From positions 1-22,432 of the IMG/VR virus record IMGVR_UViG_3300002835_001194: a stretch of 22,432 nucleotides of DNA; one strand, written 5' to 3'. The translations under genes were made by a program, and so were the position numbers. The notes under the pieces are model-generated. The model was not told the DNA's origin. It saw nothing but the letters and a program-made list of their open reading frames with translations, and ran no database searches. Below, piece by piece: positions 1 through 6,955 of this stretch. The stretch is from a virus. Position 1 is the first letter of the stretch, and each line of letters starts with the position of its first letter.

Positions 1-83
1 AATTTTAAGATTCTTCTTTTAAATGATGAAGAAAGTTTTACTTCCTCCCTTATAATTCTTCTTATTTGCTTTTTTAAATTCAT
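1..83 (-). CDS. Start of a truncated gene with a capsid-targeting-like N-terminus
   Basis: The first 27 codons of a minus-strand gene are visible, starting with ATG at 83 and running off the left edge. The peptide begins MNLKKQIRRIIREEV and continues to about FKRRIL. It closely resembles an internal stretch (residues about 224-243) of the next gene upstream, which reads QIRRIVREEMNLPSTIKRR. The stop of that upstream gene lies 5 nt away, so the two are probably co-transcribed and partly paralogous. The basic stretch ending in I-R-E fits the (I/L)-x-E leader type seen on other proteins in the window. The function of the missing part cannot be judged. Confidence 0.7.
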   Translation of the reverse strand, partial: MNLKKQIRRIIREEVKLSSSFKRRILK

Positions 84-88
84 TTTAT

Positions 89-1306
89 TTATTTTTTAGA
101 CACTGAAAAGTAATATTTGTAAACATGTCCTTCTAATGGGTTTTTTATCAATAACTTTTGTCCACTTGGTAATGAATTTAATTTTTCTTTTACTTTATTC
201 CAATCCAAATCAGGAAACCAAGAACCAAACATTTCTAAAAACTTATTCCATCCAACTCGGCTTTGGGTAAAACCACTTCCCCCATTTCTTTCACTATGTT
301 TGTAAAATGTATAAGTTTCATTATCATCATCACTTAAAGTATTTTTTATAAAATTTAAAATAAAATCCTTATAATTGTTGGCAATATCTTTAGAAACTTG
401 ATTAATTATTTTATTACCTTCTTCATCTGACAAATGTAATATAGCGGACTCTATAATCTCATAAGAAGTATTATCACAAACCGTTTTGATTAATTCATCA
501 ACATTTTTAAAGTCAAGGAAAAAATCCATTGTGAATTTTTTCAAATAATAAAGAACTCTATCCTCACTATAATTTATTCTACGTTTTATCGTTGAAGGTA
601 GGTTCATTTCTTCTCTCACTATTCTTCTTATTTGCTCTTGTAGTTTTGTACTATCCCATGGGTATTTGACATAAGAACCAGTAAAATGGCTTCTAACTGT
701 TAATGTATATGCCTTTAAACCTAAAAATTTACTAAGAGTTGACAACACTTTTTCTTTATTTGAAATCCTAACGTCAATATCACTATCGTGTGAATAATAT
801 AACTTTATCAAATAACTCCCCTCTGTGTTATCCCAAGAAATATCATATTTAACTAACTGAGGTAATTGAAATTTTTCCACAATGCGACCCATCATTTCAA
901 TTATTTTTGGTGAATAATCAGGGTCATTTATTTCTTCTTCTTCCTCACCCAAAACTTTTTTGAAATTTTTAGATAATTTACTAAATTTGATTAACTTTAC
1001 ATTAACTGACTTAAAATTATTTTTATTTGCTTTTTGTATTCTGTGGTGACCATCAAGAATATATTTAATTGAATTATCATCATTAACTAATACAAGGACA
1101 GGATATTTTAAATTTGTCTTATCAATCTTACTCATCTCTTCAGGATTATCTCCGTGAAGAGCATGTTTCATAAGTTTTTTAGTTAACATTTTGGTTACAG
1201 GAATATCTTTAGTAATCCTTAATAATTGTTTTAAAGTAACCGTATCTTTACCTCGTGTCCATTTATCCTCCAAACTCTCTTGAATCATATTATTTTCTTC
1301 CATCAT
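89..1306 (-). CDS. ParB/sulfiredoxin-fold-like protein with a second C-terminal module
   Basis: A 405-aa protein that appears to have at least two parts. Residues about 20-120 contain DGHHR (85-89) after a beta-rich stretch (YPVLVLVNDD), the layout of ParB/sulfiredoxin-like nucleotide-binding domains, which use a [DE]GxHR motif. A Glu-rich linker (121-126) follows. Residues about 221-243 carry QIRRIVREE and a basic tail, nearly the same as the N-terminus of the truncated gene at 1-83, and a helical unknown region completes the protein. This looks like a fusion of a ParB-like domain with a module that elsewhere starts its own protein. ATG codons at 1306, 1303 and 1288 are all possible starts; the first was kept. 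DNA binding or nuclease activity is inferred only from the fold resemblance. Confidence 0.7.
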   Translation of the reverse strand: MMEENNMIQESLEDKWTRGKDTVTLKQLLRITKDIPVTKMLTKKLMKHALHGDNPEEMSKIDKTNLKYPVLVLVNDDNSIKYILDGHHRIQKANKNNFKSVNVKLIKFSKLSKNFKKVLGEEEEEINDPDYSPKIIEMMGRIVEKFQLPQLVKYDISWDNTEGSYLIKLYYSHDSDIDVRISNKEKVLSTLSKFLGLKAYTLTVRSHFTGSYVKYPWDSTKLQEQIRRIVREEMNLPSTIKRRINYSEDRVLYYLKKFTMDFFLDFKNVDELIKTVCDNTSYEIIESAILHLSDEEGNKIINQVSKDIANNYKDFILNFIKNTLSDDDNETYTFYKHSERNGGSGFTQSRVGWNKFLEMFGSWFPDLDWNKVKEKLNSLPSGQKLLIKNPLEGHVYKYYFSVSKK

Positions 1307-1336
1307 ATGATAAATATATGGAAGAAACTAATTCAT

Positions 1337-1552
1337 TTAATCTTCTTCTGAAAAGTATTTAATTATTGCGTCAGACACAATCCAAATAAACAACACAAAA
1401 AAGATTACCGCCCAAGCCAATAACGCAAATGGTGGAATTAATAACAAATATCTGTATCGATTAACCCTTGAGCCAAACTCAGATTTAAATGTTATTGCCA
1501 AGATTATATTCAAAATGAATAAATAAGATAATAAAAGGATTGTTGATGTCAT
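1337..1552 (-). CDS. Small two-helix membrane protein
   Basis: A 71-aa protein with two clear hydrophobic helices at about residues 4-21 and 35-61. A short basic loop (SRVNRYRY) separates them, and the tail is acidic (FSEED). The positive loop suggests it faces the cytoplasm. It lies 21 nt downstream of the WCT-motif gene and 30 nt upstream of the ParB-like gene, so it is probably in the same transcript. Its size and two-helix layout would suit a holin, but no endolysin is adjacent, so this is speculation. No family recognised. Confidence 0.6.
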   Translation of the reverse strand: MTSTILLLSYLFILNIILAITFKSEFGSRVNRYRYLLLIPPFALLAWAVIFFVLFIWIVSDAIIKYFSEED

Positions 1553-1573
1553 AATATTTTAATTTTATATTTT

Positions 1574-2491
1574 TTAAGCCCAACTAGGACGACCATTAAA
1601 TATTTCGTGAAGCTCATCAGGATTAACATCTTCGACAACTCTCATAGTTGGTGGTGGTACTTCGTATTCAGCGTCATTTTTACGAAAATCATAAAGTAAT
1701 TCTTCTTCTTTAATTTTTTGTTCAAGATTTAAATAAGATACGTTCGGTAAACGGTTTTCTGTTATATCTTTTACAATTAGATTTAATATATCATTAGGTA
1801 AACCACTTTCAAGTGAATCAACACGTAAATCAATTGAATTCCAAAATGAAAACTCCGGCTCATTTTCATCAAATGATTTAAAACAAGCAACTTTTAATCC
1901 TGTTTTTTTATTAATAATATAAATTAAAGAACCTCTATTTGTGTATCTAACAAAATATTCAGGATTATCCCTTGAAGTTGTACACCATTTTGTAAACGCT
2001 CCGTATTTTTTTGATGCCGCAAACGTTAAAGGTTTAACAATTAACCACTCACTATCGTCGTGTAATTTAATAATACTACCTTCCATATCTTTTGCATTTT
2101 CTTTAAGTTCAGCAAGAGTTAATTGAGTTGTTATCTGTTCAAAACTATTATATGTACTCAAATCGTTTTGTTCAATTAAACCCCTTTCATTTAACTCACA
2201 AAACTTTTTAAAAAATGTGGCATCACTACCATTCATTAATGATGGTAAAATATTAGCATATAACACCAACTGTAAATTGTTAAGACCATTTAAAAATTCT
2301 TCAGATAATTGATATTGGTCTTTTAATTCCATCATATATTCTGAACGACCAATATTAGATTTTTTATTTTTGACAATTCTTAATAATGTTTCAACGTATT
2401 TTGATTTTCCTGTGGAATTAAAAATTGATAATAAATCAATAATATTAAAACCATTATCTCCAACTTTTTTTAAATCTTGTATTCTTGACAT
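1574..2491 (-). CDS. Conserved phage protein with a KYGxxTKWCT-type block
   Basis: A 305-aa protein whose most distinctive stretch is at residues about 149-193: a Trp, a PLT motif, KYGAFTKWCTTS, an aromatic pair, then a hydrophobic LIYIIN strand. Blocks of this type (YG-x-x-T-K-W-C-T followed by a strand) recur in uncharacterised phage and Bacteroidetes proteins, but I know no assigned function. The rest is helical, and the tail is acidic and proline-containing. I placed the start at ATG 2491 (MSRIQDLKK). The reading frame stays open for 26 codons upstream, but that part is a run of Phe/Tyr/Ile encoded by leader-like AT-rich DNA and looks non-coding. Confidence 0.75.
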   Translation of the reverse strand: MSRIQDLKKVGDNGFNIIDLLSIFNSTGKSKYVETLLRIVKNKKSNIGRSEYMMELKDQYQLSEEFLNGLNNLQLVLYANILPSLMNGSDATFFKKFCELNERGLIEQNDLSTYNSFEQITTQLTLAELKENAKDMEGSIIKLHDDSEWLIVKPLTFAASKKYGAFTKWCTTSRDNPEYFVRYTNRGSLIYIINKKTGLKVACFKSFDENEPEFSFWNSIDLRVDSLESGLPNDILNLIVKDITENRLPNVSYLNLEQKIKEEELLYDFRKNDAEYEVPPPTMRVVEDVNPDELHEIFNGRPSWA

Positions 2492-2551
2492 ATTTATTTG
2501 TTTTTTATAAAAATAATAAATTACTTTGACATAATAAAGTTGTATAAATAA

Positions 2552-2585
2552 AAAAAATAAAACCCCCACCTTTTGGGTGAGGGTT
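2552..2585 (-). terminator. Intrinsic terminator of the synthetase-like gene
   Basis: On the minus strand the stem AACCC/GGGTT continues through one mismatch into CACC/GGTG around a five-base loop, followed by a T-rich run. It begins 5 nt after the stop of the gene ending at 2591, separating that gene from the 1574-2491 unit. Confidence 0.8.
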
Positions 2586-2590
2586 ATAAA

Positions 2591-3424
2591 TTATACTAAT
2601 TCTAATTGTTCTTGTTTCATTAACTCGTATGCTCTAGCCATCCTTGTCATTCCAATTCCTCCACCGAATCTTGGGAAGAAGTCAAACTTTAAGAATTCCT
2701 CAAGTTCCGCCTCAACTCTTTCTTTTCCAAATAGTTCAAACAATTTGTTCGCATATCCTCCGTTCTCAATAGTATAGAACATTTCTTTCATCGTATCAAC
2801 ATCACATGAACGTTCTGCCGAACCAATTGTTTCTTGACCATAAAGAATGACATCAACCTTGTTGAAGATTTCACCATCTTTGTTTTTCATATTCCAAAAC
2901 GGGTTTGTTCTTCTTGGGAAATGTTGAAGGGAAACCACGGGACCAATCTCTTTCCACATTCTTGATTCATGTTCATCTTCCAAGATTGTTGCATCATCAT
3001 ATTCATCACACATATCTTCATAATCAACTTCAGCCATCTCATCTGCAAATCCAAGATATGCCAATAGGTCACCTTCTAATTTGATAAGTTCTTTCATTCC
3101 ACCTTTTGATTCAAACTCAAACATTGGGAAGATTAGTTCGTGTCTTCCTGGTATTGGGTCTTTCTCTTCTCTGTATGATGTTGAAATACAGAACACACCA
3201 TTCCATTCAGGGTTCATTAGTAGTTCGTGTTCCAACCACATCTGACCTGTTTGTGGTAATGGCCAAATTAATCCTCCATATTCAAATGTTTTAACTGAAT
3301 GCGGATTCTCACACGCCGCCAAGATAGATAATCTTGATTGTGTTGGGACTTCAATAAATCCCTTTTCCAAGAAGAAATTTCTCATCTTCTGTACTAGTTC
3401 GTTGTAGATTTTTGTGTTTTTCAT
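2591..3424 (-). CDS. Core-only class II Asn/Asp-tRNA synthetase-like enzyme (possible asparagine synthetase)
   Basis: A 277-aa protein with the catalytic core of class II aminoacyl-tRNA synthetases of the Asp/Asn/Lys group. Motif 2 is visible at residues 83-105: YREE, then RHE, then FPMFEFE. GQETIGSAERS (196-206) matches the G-x-E-I-x-G-x-x-R segment of Asp/AsnRS. Motif 3 is FGGGIGMTRM (253-262) with the conserved Arg at 261. There is no N-terminal OB-fold anticodon-binding domain, since true AspRS/AsnRS are over 400 aa. The length suits the archaeal AsnRS-related asparagine synthetase, which makes asparagine from aspartate, ATP and ammonia. It could instead aminoacylate or modify another molecule. 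It is a single gene between two terminators. The synthetase-like fold is well supported; the substrate is inferred. Confidence 0.8.
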   Translation of the reverse strand: MKNTKIYNELVQKMRNFFLEKGFIEVPTQSRLSILAACENPHSVKTFEYGGLIWPLPQTGQMWLEHELLMNPEWNGVFCISTSYREEKDPIPGRHELIFPMFEFESKGGMKELIKLEGDLLAYLGFADEMAEVDYEDMCDEYDDATILEDEHESRMWKEIGPVVSLQHFPRRTNPFWNMKNKDGEIFNKVDVILYGQETIGSAERSCDVDTMKEMFYTIENGGYANKLFELFGKERVEAELEEFLKFDFFPRFGGGIGMTRMARAYELMKQEQLELV

Positions 3425-3460
3425 TTTTTGTTTTTATTTTAGTTTATTAATTTTTAGGCA

Positions 3461-3492
3461 AAAAAAAGTCCCTTCAAATAAATTGAAGGGAC
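3461..3492 (-). terminator. Strong intrinsic terminator
   Basis: A perfect 10-bp stem (GTCCCTTCAA with its complement) closes a five-base loop and is followed on the minus strand by eight T residues. It lies upstream of the synthetase-like gene and only about 90 nt downstream of another terminator, implying that something short is transcribed between them. Confidence 0.85.
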
Positions 3493-3499
3493 CTAATGA

Positions 3500-3553
3500 T
3501 TAATCATTCGTATTTTTTAATAGTCGGTTATTATCTTTTCGTTTTGTAAACAT
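3500..3553 (-). CDS. Candidate 17-residue peptide ORF between two terminators
   Basis: A tiny reading frame, MFTKRKDNNRLLKNTND, fills the gap between terminators at 3582-3606 and 3461-3492. Its ATG is preceded by TTAACTATATTTATTAACA, matching the leader of the metallopeptidase gene starting at 5650 at 18 of 19 positions. The peptide is basic and hydrophilic. The conserved leader and private terminator are the only support. It might instead mark a small RNA or a vestigial gene. Confidence 0.35.
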   Translation of the reverse strand: MFTKRKDNNRLLKNTND

Positions 3554-3572
3554 TGTTAATAAATATAGTTAA
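3554..3572 (-). repeat. Conserved 19-nt leader, copy 1
   Basis: Read on the minus strand, TTAACTATATTTATTAACA immediately precedes the ATG of the 17-codon ORF. It differs at one position from the copy before the metallopeptidase gene (5651-5669). A shorter form, ATATTTATTAA, precedes the plus-strand gene at 4735. It may be a phage-specific promoter or translation leader. Confidence 0.55.
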
Positions 3573-3581
3573 GGGCATAAA

Positions 3582-3606
3582 AAAACCTGAGATTATCTCA
3601 GGTTTT
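3582..3606 (-). terminator. Intrinsic terminator of the DoxX-like gene
   Basis: An 11-bp perfect stem (AAAACCTGAGA and its complement) with a 3-nt loop, followed on the minus strand by a run of T. It starts 6 nt after the stop of the 3613-3975 gene. Confidence 0.85.
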
Positions 3607-3612
3607 AATAAA

Positions 3613-3975
3613 TTAAAATTTAATGGTTGTGTACTTTCTTAAACAATGTCCACCCCAAGCTAAAAGTCCGAACATAATTGGTGACATAACACCTGCTCCA
3701 CCCATAGCGGATAAATGCATCGCAACAGCTCCACCCATAATCACACTGATTAAAGTAGCGCCATAAACTGATACTCTTGGAATAACTAACATAACTACAC
3801 CAAGTAATTCTAAACCACCTATTAAAGTTAAATAGTTGTCTAATTTCAAGTATTGAAAGTTTCCTACCATTTCAGCAGTTCCCATCAATTTTGAAATAGC
3901 ACCCATACCCAACATCATCGCAACGACAACACAGATTAACCATCCTAAGTTTTTTAATGTTAAATAATTTTTCAT
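3613..3975 (-). CDS. DoxX-like four-helix membrane protein
   Basis: A 120-aa integral membrane protein with about four hydrophobic helices (roughly residues 9-29, 44-66, 70-90 and 94-111). Size, the GMGAISKLMG segment in helix 1, the GGLELLGVVMLVIPR segment and the HLS dipole of helix 3 fit the DoxX/DoxX_2 family of quinone-linked or redox-associated membrane proteins. The role in a phage is unknown. It is a single gene with its own terminator, divergent from the sulfotransferase gene across a 97-bp spacer that must hold both promoters. No clear TAnnTTTG box is visible there. The family call is fairly good; function is open. Confidence 0.7.
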   Translation of the reverse strand: MKNYLTLKNLGWLICVVVAMMLGMGAISKLMGTAEMVGNFQYLKLDNYLTLIGGLELLGVVMLVIPRVSVYGATLISVIMGGAVAMHLSAMGGAGVMSPIMFGLLAWGGHCLRKYTTIKF

Positions 3976-4072
3976 ATATATTTTTTTTTCTAATCATAAT
4001 AACTATTAACCATATTGTAAAGTTTAATTAGATTTCAATTTACTAGTGATATTTTTTTTTTATTATAATATT

Positions 4073-4717
4073 ATGTCATCAAAAAAAGATAATTTTGCAA
4101 TAAACATATCCGAAAAATATAAATCGTTTGTGTGGGCTCCACCTAAAACAGGAACTACACATCTTTTTTTTGTTTTAAGACATTTTGACTTTGAAGGTTT
4201 ATCTGTTAACTACGATAGAACTGATACAACAAGAATTTATGATTACGTAACCCATAATCACTCAACTAATTTATTTTTAGGACACGAAAATTATAAATTA
4301 ATCTTAAGTGCAAGAAATCCATATAGCACTGCATTTTCATATTATTGTCATATGATGTCAAATGGTGATGTAAGTATTGAAAATTTTAGAAATTATATTT
4401 ACGGTAATTTTCCACCACAACAAAGTCGTATGAGGGTTATATTTCAGTTAGAAACAACTAGGAAACCAGATTATGTTTTAAGAGTTGAAACACTATACGA
4501 AGATTATATTAAAATACCTTTTGTTAGAAATTCTTTATTAAACACATCCGGTATTTTGAAAGACCTTTGTAGTAAAAAAATGAACCGTAGTAAATATGAT
4601 TTACCATCATTTAAAAAATTCTATACCAAAGAGTTGGCAGATTTAGTTTATTATAGTTGTCCAAATTATTTTGAATTTATGGGATATCACAAAGATTCTT
4701 GGATGGATATTGACTAA
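4073..4717 (+). CDS. Sulfotransferase-like protein
   Basis: A 214-aa protein with the two PAPS-binding signatures of sulfotransferases. The 5'-phosphosulfate loop is APPKTGTTH (residues 22-30), and the 3'-phosphate motif is ARNPYSTAFSYY (80-91, with Arg81 and Ser89). Such enzymes move a sulfuryl group from PAPS to a hydroxyl or amine, often on a sugar. At 214 aa it is short for the family. The start is ATG 4073 (MSSKKDN), since the open frame upstream encodes only a Phe/Tyr leader-like stretch. It lies about 1 kb from the glycan genes beginning with glf, so a glycan acceptor is plausible but not shown. It is one of the few plus-strand genes and is followed 17 nt later by an unknown gene. Confidence 0.75.
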   Translation: MSSKKDNFAINISEKYKSFVWAPPKTGTTHLFFVLRHFDFEGLSVNYDRTDTTRIYDYVTHNHSTNLFLGHENYKLILSARNPYSTAFSYYCHMMSNGDVSIENFRNYIYGNFPPQQSRMRVIFQLETTRKPDYVLRVETLYEDYIKIPFVRNSLLNTSGILKDLCSKKMNRSKYDLPSFKKFYTKELADLVYYSCPNYFEFMGYHKDSWMDID

Positions 4718-4734
4718 TCGACATATTTATTAAT

Positions 4735-5238
4735 ATGAAATTAATTAATTCACTTTTTTATCTTATTAATGAAACAAAACTTGACGTAGATAAAACGTTA
4801 CCATTAATTACAATATTTCAAATAGATAATAATTTAATTCGATTATATTCAACAATACACCAATCAAAAGAGCGACACGGCTCAGAAACTTTAAAACAAA
4901 TTAGAAAAAGATACCACGATAACGAACTAAGAAATCCTGTAAATTTTGACAGAGTAGGAGTTCCAAATCATATTATTAAAGATATCTTTGAAAAAGATTT
5001 TGAACAAATAAAAAAAGCATTTGAATTTTTATCAACTAAAAATAATGACAAGGTTTTAATTGTAAAAAATATTGGAGAAGAATATGATTTAGATGAGAAT
5101 ATGAAATATGTTGAAATTTTAATAGCATCTTCTGATTTAAAAAAGTATACCATAATAACATCTTTGTTTTCAAAAGATGGTGATATGTTTAAAACATTTA
5201 ATTACAATAAAAAATCCCCGAGATTTAAGTTACGTTAA
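4735..5238 (+). CDS. Unknown protein with a possible cleavable leader
   Basis: A 167-aa hydrophilic protein of no family I recognise. It starts MKLINSLFYLINETK, which ends in I-N-E and resembles the short (I/L)-x-E leaders on other proteins in the window and on T4 internal proteins. The middle (about 41-75) contains HQSKERHG and a basic RKRYHD stretch, vaguely like small RNase toxins, but no catalytic set can be assigned. The leader reads ACATATTTATTAAT before the ATG. It is downstream of the sulfotransferase gene and converges on the metallopeptidase gene, 7 nt away with no visible terminator. Confidence 0.65.
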   Translation: MKLINSLFYLINETKLDVDKTLPLITIFQIDNNLIRLYSTIHQSKERHGSETLKQIRKRYHDNELRNPVNFDRVGVPNHIIKDIFEKDFEQIKKAFEFLSTKNNDKVLIVKNIGEEYDLDENMKYVEILIASSDLKKYTIITSLFSKDGDMFKTFNYNKKSPRFKLR

Positions 5239-5245
5239 CTATAAT

Positions 5246-5650
5246 TTATTCTTCACCGTAAAGAAGTTCTTCATATTTTGGAAAAGTTTTTTCGAATTTT
5301 TTAACAAAAATACCTGACAAGGTATTTGCCATATTTTCCTCAGGACCTCCAATATCTTTTACTTTATCGGTATCTTTAAGTCCCATTTTTTGGTGTTGAT
5401 ATTCGTGAACCCACTCGTGAGATAATGTTCTTAATACATCAATTAATAATCTTTTACCAGCAAGAACTGAAATTTCACTACCAGGTTTTCTAACACCTGT
5501 AGTCATTGGGCCTTCTTTTTTTTCTAAAAAAGTAATATAGATATCATTATTTAATGGTAATTGAGAACTTAAAAACTTGGTAAAGTCTTTAAATACCTCT
5601 ATTTGATTTGGAGTATATAAATTATTAACTTGTTTGAGACACGCTTTCAT
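5246..5650 (-). CDS. Small zincin-like metallopeptidase
   Basis: A 134-aa protein with the zinc-protease signature HEWVH (residues 78-82, in a helix LRTLSHEWVHEYQHQ). GGPEENMAN (101-109) follows, whose Glu could be the third zinc ligand about 22 residues later, as in HExxH-x(n)-E zincins. The rest is small, with no signal peptide or transmembrane helix, so it would act in the cytoplasm or inside the virion. The proteolytic target is unknown; a virion-maturation or host-protein role is guesswork. The 19 nt before the ATG nearly repeat the leader of the tiny ORF at 3500-3553. That leader overlaps the stop region of glf, so glf lies downstream of this gene's start but ends before it on the opposite side of the leader. 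Confidence 0.7.
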   Translation of the reverse strand: MKACLKQVNNLYTPNQIEVFKDFTKFLSSQLPLNNDIYITFLEKKEGPMTTGVRKPGSEISVLAGKRLLIDVLRTLSHEWVHEYQHQKMGLKDTDKVKDIGGPEENMANTLSGIFVKKFEKTFPKYEELLYGEE

Positions 5651-5669
5651 TGTTAATAAATATACTTAA
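5651..5669 (-). repeat. Conserved 19-nt leader, copy 2
   Basis: Minus-strand TTAAGTATATTTATTAACA directly before the ATG at 5650 matches the copy at 3554-3572 at 18 of 19 positions and overlaps the glf stop codon. It contains TATATTTA, a weak match to both the Bacteroidetes -7 box and late-promoter-like AT motifs, but lies too close to the ATG for a normal leader. Confidence 0.5.
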
Positions 5670-6775
5670 TCCGTGATTTCACTAATTTTTTTCAAAGCTT
5701 GAGCAATTATTTGATGCATATCGTAATAAACATATGTCCCTAATCTTCCACCAAAAATATACTTATCAAGACCTTTGGTTAGTTCTTGGTACTTGTTGTA
5801 CATCTCTGTATTTTTAGTGTCTCTAATCGGATAATATGGTTCATTGGTACCATCGTAGTCTGTAGGATATTCACGACTTATAATCGTACCTTTTTGATTC
5901 TGAGGGTCAAACCATTTATGTTCAAGTATTCTTGTATATGGAACTTCAGAATCAGTATAATTGATAACAGGATTTCCTTGGAAGTTATCCTGTTCAAGTT
6001 GTTCTGTTTCCCATCTTAAACTTTTATATTCTAATTTACCGTACTGATAATCAAAGAACTTATCAATTGGACCAGTATAAATCACCTTATCGGCAATTGA
6101 GTTATAATAATCTTTGTGGTCAAAATAATTTGAATTTAATAGTACATCAATACCTTCCAACATTTTCTCAAATATTTGAGTATAACCACCAATTGGAATT
6201 CCTGTATATTTGTCATTGAAGTAATTACTATCCCAAGTAAATCTAACAGGTAATCGTTTAATTATAGATGGTGGTAATGAAGTACATGGTCTATTCCATT
6301 GTTTCTCAGTATAACCTTTAATTAGTTTTTCATAAATGTCAGTACCAACCATTGACATTGCCTGTTCTTCAAGATTAGTTACAGTTCCTTTAAACTTTTG
6401 TTTTTCAATAATATTATTTGCGTCTTCAGGATTTGTTACTCCCCACATTTGATTAAATGTCCACATATTAAAAGGTAATGTATACATCTCATCTTTGTAG
6501 TTAGCAATAACATTATGAGTATATTGTTTGAACTCGGCAAATTGGTTCACATAATCCCACAACTTTTTATCGTTTGTGTGGAATATGTGAGCACCGTAAG
6601 AATGAACGTGAATACCATTAATATTTTTGGTATAACAATTTCCACCAATATGATTTCTCGAATCAATAACCAAACATTTCTTACCTTGTTTTGTTAATTC
6701 ATAAGCACATACTGAACCAAACATTCCTGCACCTACTATTAGATAATCATATGATGGTTTAATTGGTAAAATCAT
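5666..6775 (-). CDS. glf: UDP-galactopyranose mutase
   Basis: A 369-aa, full-length enzyme that interconverts UDP-galactopyranose and UDP-galactofuranose using reduced FAD. The N-terminal dinucleotide-binding loop is GAGMFGS (15-21), followed by the acidic end of strand 2 (VIDSRNHIGGNCYT). SYGAHIFHT (about 59-67), the Trp/Tyr-rich middle and a C-terminal GRLGTYVYYDMHQ segment are all typical of bacterial UGMs. The start is ATG 6775. It is the last gene of the minus-strand glycan island. An internal 65-bp segment (5966-6030) is repeated with three mismatches at 6891-6955, just upstream of the gene. It probably supplies galactofuranose for the neighbouring glycosyltransferases. Confidence 0.93.
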   Translation of the reverse strand: MILPIKPSYDYLIVGAGMFGSVCAYELTKQGKKCLVIDSRNHIGGNCYTKNINGIHVHSYGAHIFHTNDKKLWDYVNQFAEFKQYTHNVIANYKDEMYTLPFNMWTFNQMWGVTNPEDANNIIEKQKFKGTVTNLEEQAMSMVGTDIYEKLIKGYTEKQWNRPCTSLPPSIIKRLPVRFTWDSNYFNDKYTGIPIGGYTQIFEKMLEGIDVLLNSNYFDHKDYYNSIADKVIYTGPIDKFFDYQYGKLEYKSLRWETEQLEQDNFQGNPVINYTDSEVPYTRILEHKWFDPQNQKGTIISREYPTDYDGTNEPYYPIRDTKNTEMYNKYQELTKGLDKYIFGGRLGTYVYYDMHQIIAQALKKISEITD

Positions 6776-6779
6776 TTTT

Positions 6780-6955
6780 TTATGTATGAAAAAAAATTAC
6801 AGGATGTCTATCATCATTTTTAGGGTTTTCTTCAGTAAAATAATAAAGAGCAATTGAATCCCTATTAATATCTGAAGGAGCATTTAATGGAACAGGATTT
6901 CCTTGAAAGTTATCCTGTTCAAGTTTTTCTGTTTCCCATCGTAAACTTTTATATT
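6780..6955 (-). pseudogene. Chimeric gene remnant: glf internal fragment fused to oxygenase tail
   Basis: The gap upstream of glf is made of two copied pieces. Positions 6781-6898 match 8149-8266, the end of the 2OG oxygenase gene, with two mismatches in 118 bp. Positions 6891-6955 match 5966-6030, inside glf, with three mismatches in 65 bp. The pieces join in the shared octamer AACAGGAT (6891-6898). The two reading frames agree, giving a fused peptide that runs from SLRWETE through NFQGNPV into PLNAPSD and ends FFHT with a stop at 6780-6782. There is no start codon, and the left piece begins inside glf sequence, so it is a remnant. The stop codon of the heptosyltransferase gene (6949-6951) lies inside it. 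Confidence 0.85.

Noticed and set aside
2492-2569. 26-residue N-terminal extension of the WCT-motif protein
   Set aside because: It translates to a hydrophobic Phe/Tyr/Ile run from AT-rich leader DNA; the ATG at 2491 gives a normal-looking start.
2887-3294. Two 61-62 aa open frames overlapping the synthetase-like gene on either strand
   Set aside because: They are shadows of a gene with clear class II motifs, and their translations are Met/His/Ile- or Leu-rich without domain pattern.
4735-5238. RNase-toxin assignment for the 167-aa protein
   Set aside because: Only a loose HQSKERHG resemblance; no antitoxin neighbour and no complete catalytic set.
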